NCBI GenBank assembly: GCA_020847395.1
Contig: JADLCD010000169.1
Span: 1-48,356 of the forward strand
DNA length: 48,356 nt
DNA from: Chitinophagaceae bacterium
GTDB taxonomy: Bacteria; Bacteroidota; Bacteroidia; Chitinophagales; Chitinophagaceae
Direction: 5' to 3'
Both the position numbers and the translations under genes were made by a program. Of the stretch, positions 41,971-48,356 are shown one piece after another (position 1 is the first letter of the stretch; the number at the start of each line of letters is the position of its first letter). The notes under the pieces are model-generated. The model saw only the letters and a program-made list of their open reading frames with translations. It searched no databases and was not told the origin of the DNA.

Positions 41971-44133
41971 ATGAAGAAAATATTTGCCTCATTATTATTG
42001 CTTGTTATCTTCTGCAAATCTTATGCAGACGAAGGCATGTGGCTGCCACTCCTGCTTGGCAAGCAGGTTTATGCCGACATGGTTAAACGCGGCTTAAAGC
42101 TTACGCCGGAACAACTATACAGCGTTAATAAAGCCTCCATAAAAGATGCCATTATAATATTTGGCGGAGGATGCACAGGAGAAATAGTAAGCAATGAAGG
42201 ACTGATATTTACCAATCACCATTGCGGGTATGCAGCAATAGCTGCCGCAAGTAGCGTAAACAATAATTATCTCCGCGATGGCTTTTGGGCATTGAACAAA
42301 TCGCAGGAAATTCCTTCAAAAGATTTGAGCATTCAATTCCTTTTAAAGATTGAAGACGTAACAGATAAAATAGCGCCGCAGCTTGAAGAACTATCTGCAA
42401 CTGATCGCTCCAAAAAACAAGCTGAGCTAATCAGCCAGATCAACCAGCAATATTCCGATCCTTCGCAAAATATAGAAGCCAGAGTAAGCCCGCTATTTAA
42501 AAACAACCAGTTCCTGGTTTTTGTATACCAACGCTATACAGATATACGCCTGGTAGCTGCACCACCTGAAAGCGTAGGTAAATTTGGAGGCGATACAGAT
42601 AATTGGGAATGGCCGCGGCATACCGGAGACTTTTCCGTTTTTAGGGTATACGCAGGTAAAGATGGCAAGCCTTCGCCCTATTCAGCAGAAAACATTCCTT
42701 TAAAACCAAAATATTTTTTACCTGTTTCTATAAAAGGCTTTAAAGATGGTGATTATGCCATGATTTATGGTTACCCCGGCAGTACCAACCGATACGAGAC
42801 TTCCTATGGTATAAAGCTGGCTACGGATATCAACAATCCCAGCCTTGTTGGATTACGCGATGCAAGATTGAAAGCCATGTTTGAGCAGATGAAAAACGAT
42901 CCTGCCGTAAAGCTGCAGTTAGCATCAAGCTATGCCGGTATTGCCAATTACTGGAAATTTTATGATGGCGAAACAAAGCAATTATTGAAATACAAAATTT
43001 ATGAACAGAAGCAGGTTGAAGAGGCTGCATTTCAACAATGGGCTAAAGGCAAACCGGCGTTTGAAAACCTTTTTACAGAATGGCCACAGGTATACGATGC
43101 ACGGAAACCTTATGCAAAACACCGCGTGTATATATACGAAGGCATATTAGGTTCGCCACTTGCAAGATTTGCTTCTACATTAATAAAACTGGAGAATGAT
43201 ATAGTGAAACAAGGCGTAGATGCCGCAATTGTAAAGCAAGACCTTGAAGCTGCAAACAATGCGAGAAAAGCTTTTCTTGCTGAAGAAAATAAAATTTCGG
43301 ATCAGCGAATAATGGCAGCAACCTGCCAGATGTTTTATAATGATATTGATAAAAACCAGCACCCAATTGGTTTTTATGAAAACCTTAAATCTGCATACGG
43401 AGATTTAAAAGAAGCCGACACTTATAAAAAATGGTCAACCGCTGTTTTTAGCAATACCATGATATTGAATGATGCCAAATGGCAGGCATTTATACAAAAG
43501 CCAGACGCGGTAACACTTCAAAACGATCCGGCTTATGCGTATGCAGGAGGATTTGTAAAAAATTATCTCAACAAATACGATAACTATTTTCAGCAGTTTG
43601 TAGTAAAGAATAATGATTTGGGCAGATTATACCCGAAGGGTATTATGCAGATGGATCCAAAAAGAAAGATGTACCCGGATGCTACATTCACCATGAGAGT
43701 AAGCTATGGAAATGTAAAAAGTTATTCTCCGAAAGATGCTGTAAAATATGATTATGCAACTACGATGAAAGGCGTGCTGGAAAAATATATTCCCGGCGAT
43801 TATGAGTTTGACCTGCCGGCAAAATTGATTGACCTTGTAAAGAAAAAAGATTTTGGTCAATACATTGATAAAAGAGTGAATGATCTTGTTGTGTGTTTTA
43901 TTACAACCAATGATATTACGGGTGGCAATTCAGGCTCTCCGGTAATTGATGGCACAGGCAACTTAATAGGCCTGGCATTTGATGGTAACTATGAAGCTTT
44001 AAGCCATAAGCTTGCTTTTGATAAAGACCTGAACAGAACCATTTGTGTTGATGTGCGCTATGTATTGTGGTGTATTGATAAATTAGGCGGCGCTTCAAAC
44101 ATCATTAATGAATTGAAATTGATAAAGCAATAA
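41971..44133 (+). CDS. S46 family dipeptidyl-peptidase, DPP7-type
   Basis: A 720-residue exported serine peptidase with a signal peptide (about 1-19, KSYA). The chymotrypsin-like triad is visible: His84 in TNHHCGY, Asp in GGDTDNWEWPRH (about 205-215) and Ser654 in GGNSGSPV; an alpha-helical cap lies between about 270 and 570. Specificity in this family depends on the residue 18 positions after the Ser: Arg in DPP11 (acidic P1), Gly in DPP7 (hydrophobic P1). Here it is Gly672 in FDGN, so a DPP7-like preference is expected. Such enzymes release dipeptides in the periplasm of amino-acid-using Bacteroidota. Confidence 0.93.
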   Translation: MKKIFASLLLLVIFCKSYADEGMWLPLLLGKQVYADMVKRGLKLTPEQLYSVNKASIKDAIIIFGGGCTGEIVSNEGLIFTNHHCGYAAIAAASSVNNNYLRDGFWALNKSQEIPSKDLSIQFLLKIEDVTDKIAPQLEELSATDRSKKQAELISQINQQYSDPSQNIEARVSPLFKNNQFLVFVYQRYTDIRLVAAPPESVGKFGGDTDNWEWPRHTGDFSVFRVYAGKDGKPSPYSAENIPLKPKYFLPVSIKGFKDGDYAMIYGYPGSTNRYETSYGIKLATDINNPSLVGLRDARLKAMFEQMKNDPAVKLQLASSYAGIANYWKFYDGETKQLLKYKIYEQKQVEEAAFQQWAKGKPAFENLFTEWPQVYDARKPYAKHRVYIYEGILGSPLARFASTLIKLENDIVKQGVDAAIVKQDLEAANNARKAFLAEENKISDQRIMAATCQMFYNDIDKNQHPIGFYENLKSAYGDLKEADTYKKWSTAVFSNTMILNDAKWQAFIQKPDAVTLQNDPAYAYAGGFVKNYLNKYDNYFQQFVVKNNDLGRLYPKGIMQMDPKRKMYPDATFTMRVSYGNVKSYSPKDAVKYDYATTMKGVLEKYIPGDYEFDLPAKLIDLVKKKDFGQYIDKRVNDLVVCFITTNDITGGNSGSPVIDGTGNLIGLAFDGNYEALSHKLAFDKDLNRTICVDVRYVLWCIDKLGGASNIINELKLIKQ

Positions 44134-44153
44134 ACAAGTCGTTTGTAAACGAG

Positions 44154-44186
44154 AATAGCCATGCATTAATCATGGCTATTTTTTTG
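44154..44186 (+). terminator. Intrinsic terminator after the S46 peptidase
   Basis: AATAGCCATG and CATGGCTATT form a perfect 10-bp stem with a 7-nt loop, followed by a T-run. It lies between convergent genes. Confidence 0.9.
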
Positions 44187-44194
44187 CAATATTA

Positions 44195-44686
44195 TTATCC
44201 GCAAATATCACGGTATAATAATTCCGGGTTTTCAGAAAAAACCGCTTCATTGCTGCAATCCGTCACAATCCAGCTATTTTCTTCAATTTCTTTTTCAAGC
44301 TCACCGGTATCCCAGCCACAATAACCAATAAATATTTTGATATCAGCAACAGCCAAAGTTTTGTTGTTGATATGCTCAATTACCTGCTTAAATTCACCGC
44401 CAAGATAAATGTTATTGATAACCTGTACGCCCCCGGTAATAATATCAGTTCGCTTGTGAATGAAATAAAGATGTTCCTTATCAACAGGTCCGCCATTATA
44501 TAAAGGAAACGCAGGGCTGCTACTGAATTCTACCAACTCATTAAGAGAACGTTCGAAGATTTTGTTAACAACAAAACCCAGTGCGCCGTTCTCATTATAC
44601 TCTGCAATAAAAACTATTGACTTCCTGAAATTATCATCTTCCATTGCAGACGAGCTGATTAATATGGTACCTGCCGAAATTTTCAT
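44195..44686 (-). CDS. YqgE/AlgH family protein (UPF0301)
   Basis: A 163-residue protein of the YqgE/AlgH family. Family landmarks are present: G(T)ILISSS near the start, FRKSIVFIAEYNENGALGFVVNK, PLYNGGPVDKEHLYFIH, IYLGGEFKQV, IKIFIGYCGWDTGELEKEIEENSWIV. It ends at ELLYRDICG, whereas relatives usually continue for about 15-20 residues after the corresponding LWRDVLR. The function is not settled; AlgH has been linked to alginate regulation in Pseudomonas, but the wider family is uncharacterised. The early stop may be a natural shortening. It is convergent with the S46 gene. Confidence 0.9.
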   Translation of the reverse strand: MKISAGTILISSSAMEDDNFRKSIVFIAEYNENGALGFVVNKIFERSLNELVEFSSSPAFPLYNGGPVDKEHLYFIHKRTDIITGGVQVINNIYLGGEFKQVIEHINNKTLAVADIKIFIGYCGWDTGELEKEIEENSWIVTDCSNEAVFSENPELLYRDICG

Positions 44687-44761
44687 TATTATTAAGATTG
44701 CGCGATACTATCAAATTAACGAATTAAAGATTTGCAAAGAAAGGTTTATAGTGTTTAAAAT

Positions 44762-44791
44762 AAAAGAGCCACGCTAAAGCATGGCTCTTTT
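44762..44791 (-). terminator. Terminator after the small secreted basic protein gene
   Basis: AAAAGAGCCA and TGGCTCTTTT form a perfect 10-bp stem; on the minus strand the second arm runs into TTTTATTTT. It ends the transcript of the gene at 44817-45200. Confidence 0.8.
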
Positions 44792-44816
44792 GAAACAATA
44801 TACTACTGCGAATATA

Positions 44817-45200
44817 TTAACGCACTTTATAATAGTTTCTTTTCGTTTCAATAATCTCCTGGTCACGGTCATGTTTTAAATCACGAACAATTTGCTTTCT
44901 TTCAGACCTTGAGATACTCTTATCAGCTCTGGCAGATTTAATTTTCTGGCTGTAATCATTTTTAATATCCGCTATCTGCAAATCCAGCTTTGTAGGACGA
45001 TTGTACATATGGTTGTATCCATAAGGATAGCCATAACCAAAATATGGATTGTATCCGTAATAAAAAGGAGAGTACGCGCCTAATGCAATAACAGGACGAG
45101 GAGCTATTACTCTAACGCCACCGCCTCTATGCATACCTTTTTGAGCGAACGCGCCTGTCGCCAAAAATGTTACAAAAAATATTACAATTATCTTTTTCAT
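44817..45200 (-). CDS. Small secreted protein, Gly/Tyr-rich N-half and charged helical C-half
   Basis: A 127-residue exported protein: signal peptide about 1-19 (TGAFAQ), then a Gly/Arg segment (MHRGGGVRV), a Tyr/Gly/Pro-rich stretch (YSPFYYGYNPYFGYGYPYGY) and a charged alpha-helical C-terminus (about 70-127) with Lys/Arg/Asp pairs. No enzymatic motif is seen. The pattern is that of small Bacteroidota envelope proteins that may bind polymer or peptidoglycan; the function is unknown. It is monocistronic, with its own terminator. Confidence 0.75.
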   Translation of the reverse strand: MKKIIVIFFVTFLATGAFAQKGMHRGGGVRVIAPRPVIALGAYSPFYYGYNPYFGYGYPYGYNHMYNRPTKLDLQIADIKNDYSQKIKSARADKSISRSERKQIVRDLKHDRDQEIIETKRNYYKVR

Positions 45201-45325
45201 ACTACTGAATTTTAAGTTTGTATATGAGACTCAAAACAAAGAAAAATGCTTAAATGATAATAGCTAAATAACATTTTTATAACCATTGTGAAAGATTTTA
45301 ACAGCGATAGCTGTCAGGTGTTTGT

Positions 45326-45349
45326 AGAGACAAGGCATGCCTTGTCTCT
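45326..45349. repeat. Perfect 24-bp palindrome (REP-like)
   Basis: AGAGACAAGGCA followed directly by its exact reverse complement TGCCTTGTCTCT, preceded by GT. A GTAGAGAC start is characteristic of palindromic repeats found widely in bacterial genomes. It lies 29 nt beyond the stop of the oxidoreductase gene (45379, minus) and may act in its mRNA 3' end. Confidence 0.85.
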
Positions 45350-45378
45350 GCGGGTTTGCTGATAGCGAACGCCAGCCG

Positions 45379-46569
45379 CTATTCCAATATCTTCTCTATT
45401 ATTTTACCTGATTTTTTATTTTTTAAAATAAGTTTTTTTGCGCCATAATGTGTTACCTCTTCTTTAACAAGGTAGTGGTCATCATCATATGAAATTAAAT
45501 GACTATCTTTTGAAACGCCCGTTTTTCCTCTCCATACATCCAGCTTAACAGGTTCCCATTGCCTGCTTTTTGCTGAGCGATAAGCTGCATCCAGCACACA
45601 GTTTACTACATAACCGTCATAAAAGGTTTCTTTAGGAGCAGTGCCGGCTTCCATCGCATTAAACATGTCCATAAACATGTGGTTATACCCCAGCTCATTC
45701 AATTCATCTCCTACCGGGAACAACCAGCCGCTGTTACTCTCTGCTTTTTCAGCAACATAATCAGCGCCTTTGCCTGATGTAAACATTTCAAAGCCTGTAC
45801 GCAAAAAACTGTTAATCCATATGGTACCTTCTGTTCCCATCACTTCATCACGCAAATCCAACCCGCCACGGAAAGTCCAGCTTACTTCAAACTGACCTAT
45901 TGAACCATTTTCATATTTCACCAACCCAATAGCATGATCTTCGGCATCAATAGGTTTAACCTGGGTATCTGCCCAGCACATTACTTCTACCGGCTTAATA
46001 TCTTTTCCTATATAGCTGCGGGTAATTTCAACGCAATGGCAACCAAGGTCGAGAATACACCCGCCACCTGCCTGCTCAATATCCCAAAACCAATCGCTGT
46101 GCGGCCCGGGATGCGTTTCCCTTGATTTAGCCCAGAGTATTCTCCCCAACGCGCCGCCTTGTACGCTTTCAAAAGCTTTGATAAATTTTGGCGTATACAC
46201 CAGGTCTTCAAGGTAACCATTAAAAATGCCGGCTTTCTCAACCGCATCAAGCATCCGTTTTGCCTCTTCACCATTTCTGCCCAAAGGCTTTGTTGTAATA
46301 ACTGCTTTTTTATGTTTGCAGCAAAGCAACACTGCTTCTTCATGCAGGTTATTGGGAAGTGAAATACAAACCACTTCTACTTCAGGGCGTGCAATGGCAT
46401 CTTCCATTTTTGTTGTCCAGTAAGCTACGTTATAATCCTGCGCAAATTTTTTAGCGCTTTCTTCACGCCTTGAATAAATAGTTACAATTTTATCCTTGCT
46501 TCTGTATCCCTGTAAAGAATCAGCATAAAATCTTCCGATAAAACCGGAACCGAGCATAGCAATGTTCAT
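45379..46569 (-). CDS. Gfo/Idh/MocA family oxidoreductase (cytoplasmic)
   Basis: A 396-residue NAD(P)-dependent sugar oxidoreductase without a signal peptide. The Rossmann motif GSGFIGRFYADSL begins at residue 7; ITTKPLGRNGEEA carries the Lys-Pro catalytic motif; the C-terminal domain has GGGCILDLGCHCVEI with the catalytic-type Asp/His. It is cotranscribed with and downstream of the MFS permease gene (37 nt apart), so it probably oxidises the imported sugar or a derivative. It differs from the Tat-exported enzyme at 11182 in location and sequence. Confidence 0.92.
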   Translation of the reverse strand: MNIAMLGSGFIGRFYADSLQGYRSKDKIVTIYSRREESAKKFAQDYNVAYWTTKMEDAIARPEVEVVCISLPNNLHEEAVLLCCKHKKAVITTKPLGRNGEEAKRMLDAVEKAGIFNGYLEDLVYTPKFIKAFESVQGGALGRILWAKSRETHPGPHSDWFWDIEQAGGGCILDLGCHCVEITRSYIGKDIKPVEVMCWADTQVKPIDAEDHAIGLVKYENGSIGQFEVSWTFRGGLDLRDEVMGTEGTIWINSFLRTGFEMFTSGKGADYVAEKAESNSGWLFPVGDELNELGYNHMFMDMFNAMEAGTAPKETFYDGYVVNCVLDAAYRSAKSRQWEPVKLDVWRGKTGVSKDSHLISYDDDHYLVKEEVTHYGAKKLILKNKKSGKIIEKILE

Positions 46570-46606
46570 GTGTTAGTGATATTTATTTTTTTACAAATCG
46601 AATATT

Positions 46607-47815
46607 TTAAACCGCTTGTTCTATTTCTCTTTTCTCTTTAAAAAATATGAGAAAGTATACCAATACTGCCATCGCAATATATGCAGGCACAAACCATATC
46701 TTCATCCAGTCGTGTCCGCCATCTGCATGTTTATAGAGGTCTACTACAATTCCTGAAATCCATGTACCGATTAACATACCAACTCCATACGTTGCAAAAG
46801 TGAATAACCCCTGCGCGGCATTTTTAATTTTCGGACCCGCCTTCTTTTCCGTATACATATAGCCGGTTACAAAAAAGAAATCATAACAAATGCCATGCAG
46901 AATAATCCCGCCATAAAGCATCCATAAATTACTGCCGGCATCGCCGTAAGCAAAGCATACATAGCGCAATATCCAGGCCGCCATCCCCAGCAACAGCATA
47001 TTCTTTACGCCAATGCGTGTAAATAAAAATGGAATAGCAATGATGAACATGGCTTCAGAAGCCTGGCCAAGTATCATTTTTTTTGCAGGTTCATTTACAT
47101 TCAATTCATTTAAAAAAGGATTGGCAAAGCCATAATAAAATGAGAGTGGTATACAAACCAAAATAGCTGCAACGAAAAATATGAGGTAAGATTTATTTTT
47201 AAACAACACAAAAGCATCAGCGCCTATTGCACCCGAAGCAGAACTATCAGCAGCTTTTCCTTTGGGAGGAGTATTAGGCAAAACAAAACTAAACAATCCT
47301 AATACGGCTGAAACCGCCGCAGCAATTAAGAAAGTAGTATTGGCTTTTTCAATTTTTAAAGAGCCAATTACAAACCCGGCAACAATCCACCCGAGCGCAC
47401 CAAAAACCCTTATCCAGGGAAATTGTTTTCCGGGGTCATTCATTTGCCCGAATGCAATGCTGTTTGATAACGCAATGGTTGGCATATACAACAGCGCGTA
47501 TAATAAAATTACAAAAGGAAAAACAGTACTTGAGGTAATCGTAGTAGTAAGATATAAAAGTACAGCGCCACCCAGGTGCAGAAAGCCCATAATACGTTGC
47601 GCCGCAAAATACCGGTCGGCAATCATCCCTACAAAAAAAGGAGAAAAAATGGTAGCTAATGCCATTGCGGAATAAGCATAGCCTATTATTTTATCTATGC
47701 CATCTTCCTTAAAATGCTCACCCATATATGTTCCCATGGTTACATACCATGCTCCCCAAATAAAATATTCAAGGAACATCATTAGCATTAGCCTGGCTTT
47801 TGTGGATATATTCAT
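46607..47815 (-). CDS. MFS transporter, nucleoside:H+ symporter type
   Basis: A 402-residue permease with about 12 membrane helices and an opening (MLMMFLEYFIWGAWYVTMGTYM) typical of the NupG/XapB nucleoside:H+ symporter family. Conserved parts include the GMIADRYFAAQRIMG loop between helices 2 and 3, a long central loop (about 180-205) and FVTGYMYTEKKAGPKIKNAAQGLF. In Bacteroidota, members of this family are often encoded beside Gfo/Idh/MocA dehydrogenases and carry sugars rather than nucleosides. The same arrangement is seen here, so a saccharide cargo is a reasonable inference. It is the first gene of the operon. Confidence 0.92.
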   Translation of the reverse strand: MNISTKARLMLMMFLEYFIWGAWYVTMGTYMGEHFKEDGIDKIIGYAYSAMALATIFSPFFVGMIADRYFAAQRIMGFLHLGGAVLLYLTTTITSSTVFPFVILLYALLYMPTIALSNSIAFGQMNDPGKQFPWIRVFGALGWIVAGFVIGSLKIEKANTTFLIAAAVSAVLGLFSFVLPNTPPKGKAADSSASGAIGADAFVLFKNKSYLIFFVAAILVCIPLSFYYGFANPFLNELNVNEPAKKMILGQASEAMFIIAIPFLFTRIGVKNMLLLGMAAWILRYVCFAYGDAGSNLWMLYGGIILHGICYDFFFVTGYMYTEKKAGPKIKNAAQGLFTFATYGVGMLIGTWISGIVVDLYKHADGGHDWMKIWFVPAYIAMAVLVYFLIFFKEKREIEQAV

Positions 47816-47973
47816 AATTTTTTCTGTAATCGTGAATGTAAATCGGAAATTACAAAAGAATGTGATTGAAAAACAATTTAGCTAATTAATAATTTGAGGT
47901 GCTAATGAAATAAAACAATATATACGAAACCGGTTTGGTTGTATAACAAGTGCTTATATTAAACTACTTATCT

Positions 47974-48099
47974 ATGAATACATTTTGGAAACTCCCTTTG
48001 GCGGCCTGCTATATTTCTATACCAGTATCCACGTTAGGCGCCTGTTTTTACGCGGGATATGTACTACGGCTGAGTAAAGGAAATATTTTGAACCCGTGA
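47974..48099 (+). CDS. Candidate 41-residue hydrophobic peptide
   Basis: An ATG-started 41-codon frame with a hydrophobic stretch (LAACYISIPVSTLGACFYAGYV) and a short basic end. No recognisable homology and no convincing promoter. It lies in the otherwise empty right end of the window, next to repeat copy C. It may be a chance ORF. Confidence 0.25.
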   Translation: MNTFWKLPLAACYISIPVSTLGACFYAGYVLRLSKGNILNP

Positions 48100-48146
48100 G
48101 AGATTGCTTCTCCCGCCAGAATATTCACTCAATTCAAATGATCATG

Positions 48147-48208
48147 CTGGCGGGATCGCAAAAACGGCGGGAGGTTGAGTGAATGTATACTTTGCCTTAG
48201 TGCTGGTT
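48147..48208 (+). repeat. Dispersed repeat, copy C (partial)
   Basis: Reverse complement of 23610-23671 with two mismatches in 62 bp, same orientation as copy A. A GAGATTGCTTCTCCCGCC string at about 48101-48118 also matches the other copies but in rearranged order, so this copy seems truncated or recombined. The frame (SECILCLSAGYKK) is the one read in copy B, ending in a stop. Confidence 0.85.
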
Positions 48209-48356
48209 ATAAAAAATAAACTCTCTCGCCCGTCACTGCTTGTGCCATGAAGTTCTTTTAAAGATGGAGGCAGATCCTCCGATGACGCTGTACAGGCGGG
48301 GTCATCAAACCACTCTATGCTGCTGCGACCGTAAGGTGGCGGTGGTGAACGATAGA
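48209..48356. other. Right-edge non-coding sequence with two short hairpins
   Basis: GGAGG-CAGAT-CCTCC (48266-48280) and GATGAC...GTCATC (48281-48286 with 48301-48306) are inverted repeats. The higher GC content than the flanks suggests a further repeat element, cut by the window edge. No gene is supported. Confidence 0.4.

Noticed and set aside
41971-44133. DPP11 assignment for the S46 peptidase
   Set aside because: The specificity position has Gly, not Arg.

Overview
The window looks like a chromosomal segment of a Bacteroidota bacterium, most likely from Chitinophagaceae or a close relative. The reasons are sequence-level. Many genes sit behind the Bacteroidota -7 promoter box TAnnTTTG, in two cases with TTG or TTTG exactly 19 nt upstream. 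Base composition is AT-leaning. The gene families are typical of the phylum: a DUF2723/GT117 membrane glycosyltransferase, a LytS/LytTR two-component pair, an S46 dipeptidyl-peptidase, a Tat-exported Gfo/Idh/MocA oxidoreductase, YiaA, and small secreted proteins that are common in the group but have no known function. I see no rRNA, tRNA, CRISPR array, transposase, phage gene or plasmid gene.

Layout. From 1 to 6.6 kb there is a dispersed repeat, a GMC-type flavoprotein dehydrogenase, an ABC exporter and a large secreted protein with WYxS..GPW modules and a basic low-complexity tail. From 6.7 to 8.8 kb there is a small stress/redox island: a CYTH phosphatase-like protein, an atypical dodecin, a Crp/Fnr regulator and YiaA, with a perfect Crp/Fnr-like palindrome placed as a class-II activator site in front of yiaA. 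From 8.8 to 12.5 kb, on the minus strand, are a DbpA-like RNA helicase, a Uma2 nuclease-fold protein, a small membrane protein and a Tat-exported oxidoreductase. From 12.8 to 18.1 kb are the GT117 protein and an ABC-F protein. From 18.1 to 23.2 kb are a secreted caspase homologue, a divergent TPR membrane protein, small lipoprotein and membrane ORFs and a MATE transporter.

From 24.0 to 30.0 kb lies the clearest functional cluster: two paralogous GT4 glycosyltransferases transcribed divergently, one leading an operon with two tandem FkbM methyltransferases, the other leading an operon with an MsbA-type ABC exporter. This reads as a compact pathway that builds, methylates and flips a glycolipid or surface glycan. 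From 30.1 to 34.7 kb are a serine hydrolase, an SMP-30 lactonase, a short unknown ORF behind a palindrome, an ATE/Bpt-like aminoacyl-transferase-fold protein, and an M28 peptidase gene interrupted by one in-frame TGA. From 34.8 to 38.8 kb are the LytTR/LytS pair and dxs. From 38.9 to 48 kb are two secreted peptidases (an oligopeptidase B lipoprotein and a DPP7-type S46 enzyme), a YqgE/AlgH protein, small secreted proteins, and a two-gene sugar unit (nucleoside-permease-type MFS plus Gfo/Idh/MocA).

Three copies of one repeat element lie at 1-132, 23396-23672 and 48147-48208, with a diverged relative near 4.2-4.3 kb. The copies keep the same reading frame. Other points worth a second look are the Crp/Fnr-yiaA operator, -7 boxes that end only 2-10 nt before start codons (suggesting leaderless mRNAs), the GT4/FkbM/exporter cluster, and the TGA-interrupted peptidase. 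I do not see a clear new defence or mobile system in this window. The undescribed material here is modest: the repeat family, the glycan cluster and several uncharacterised secreted proteins.
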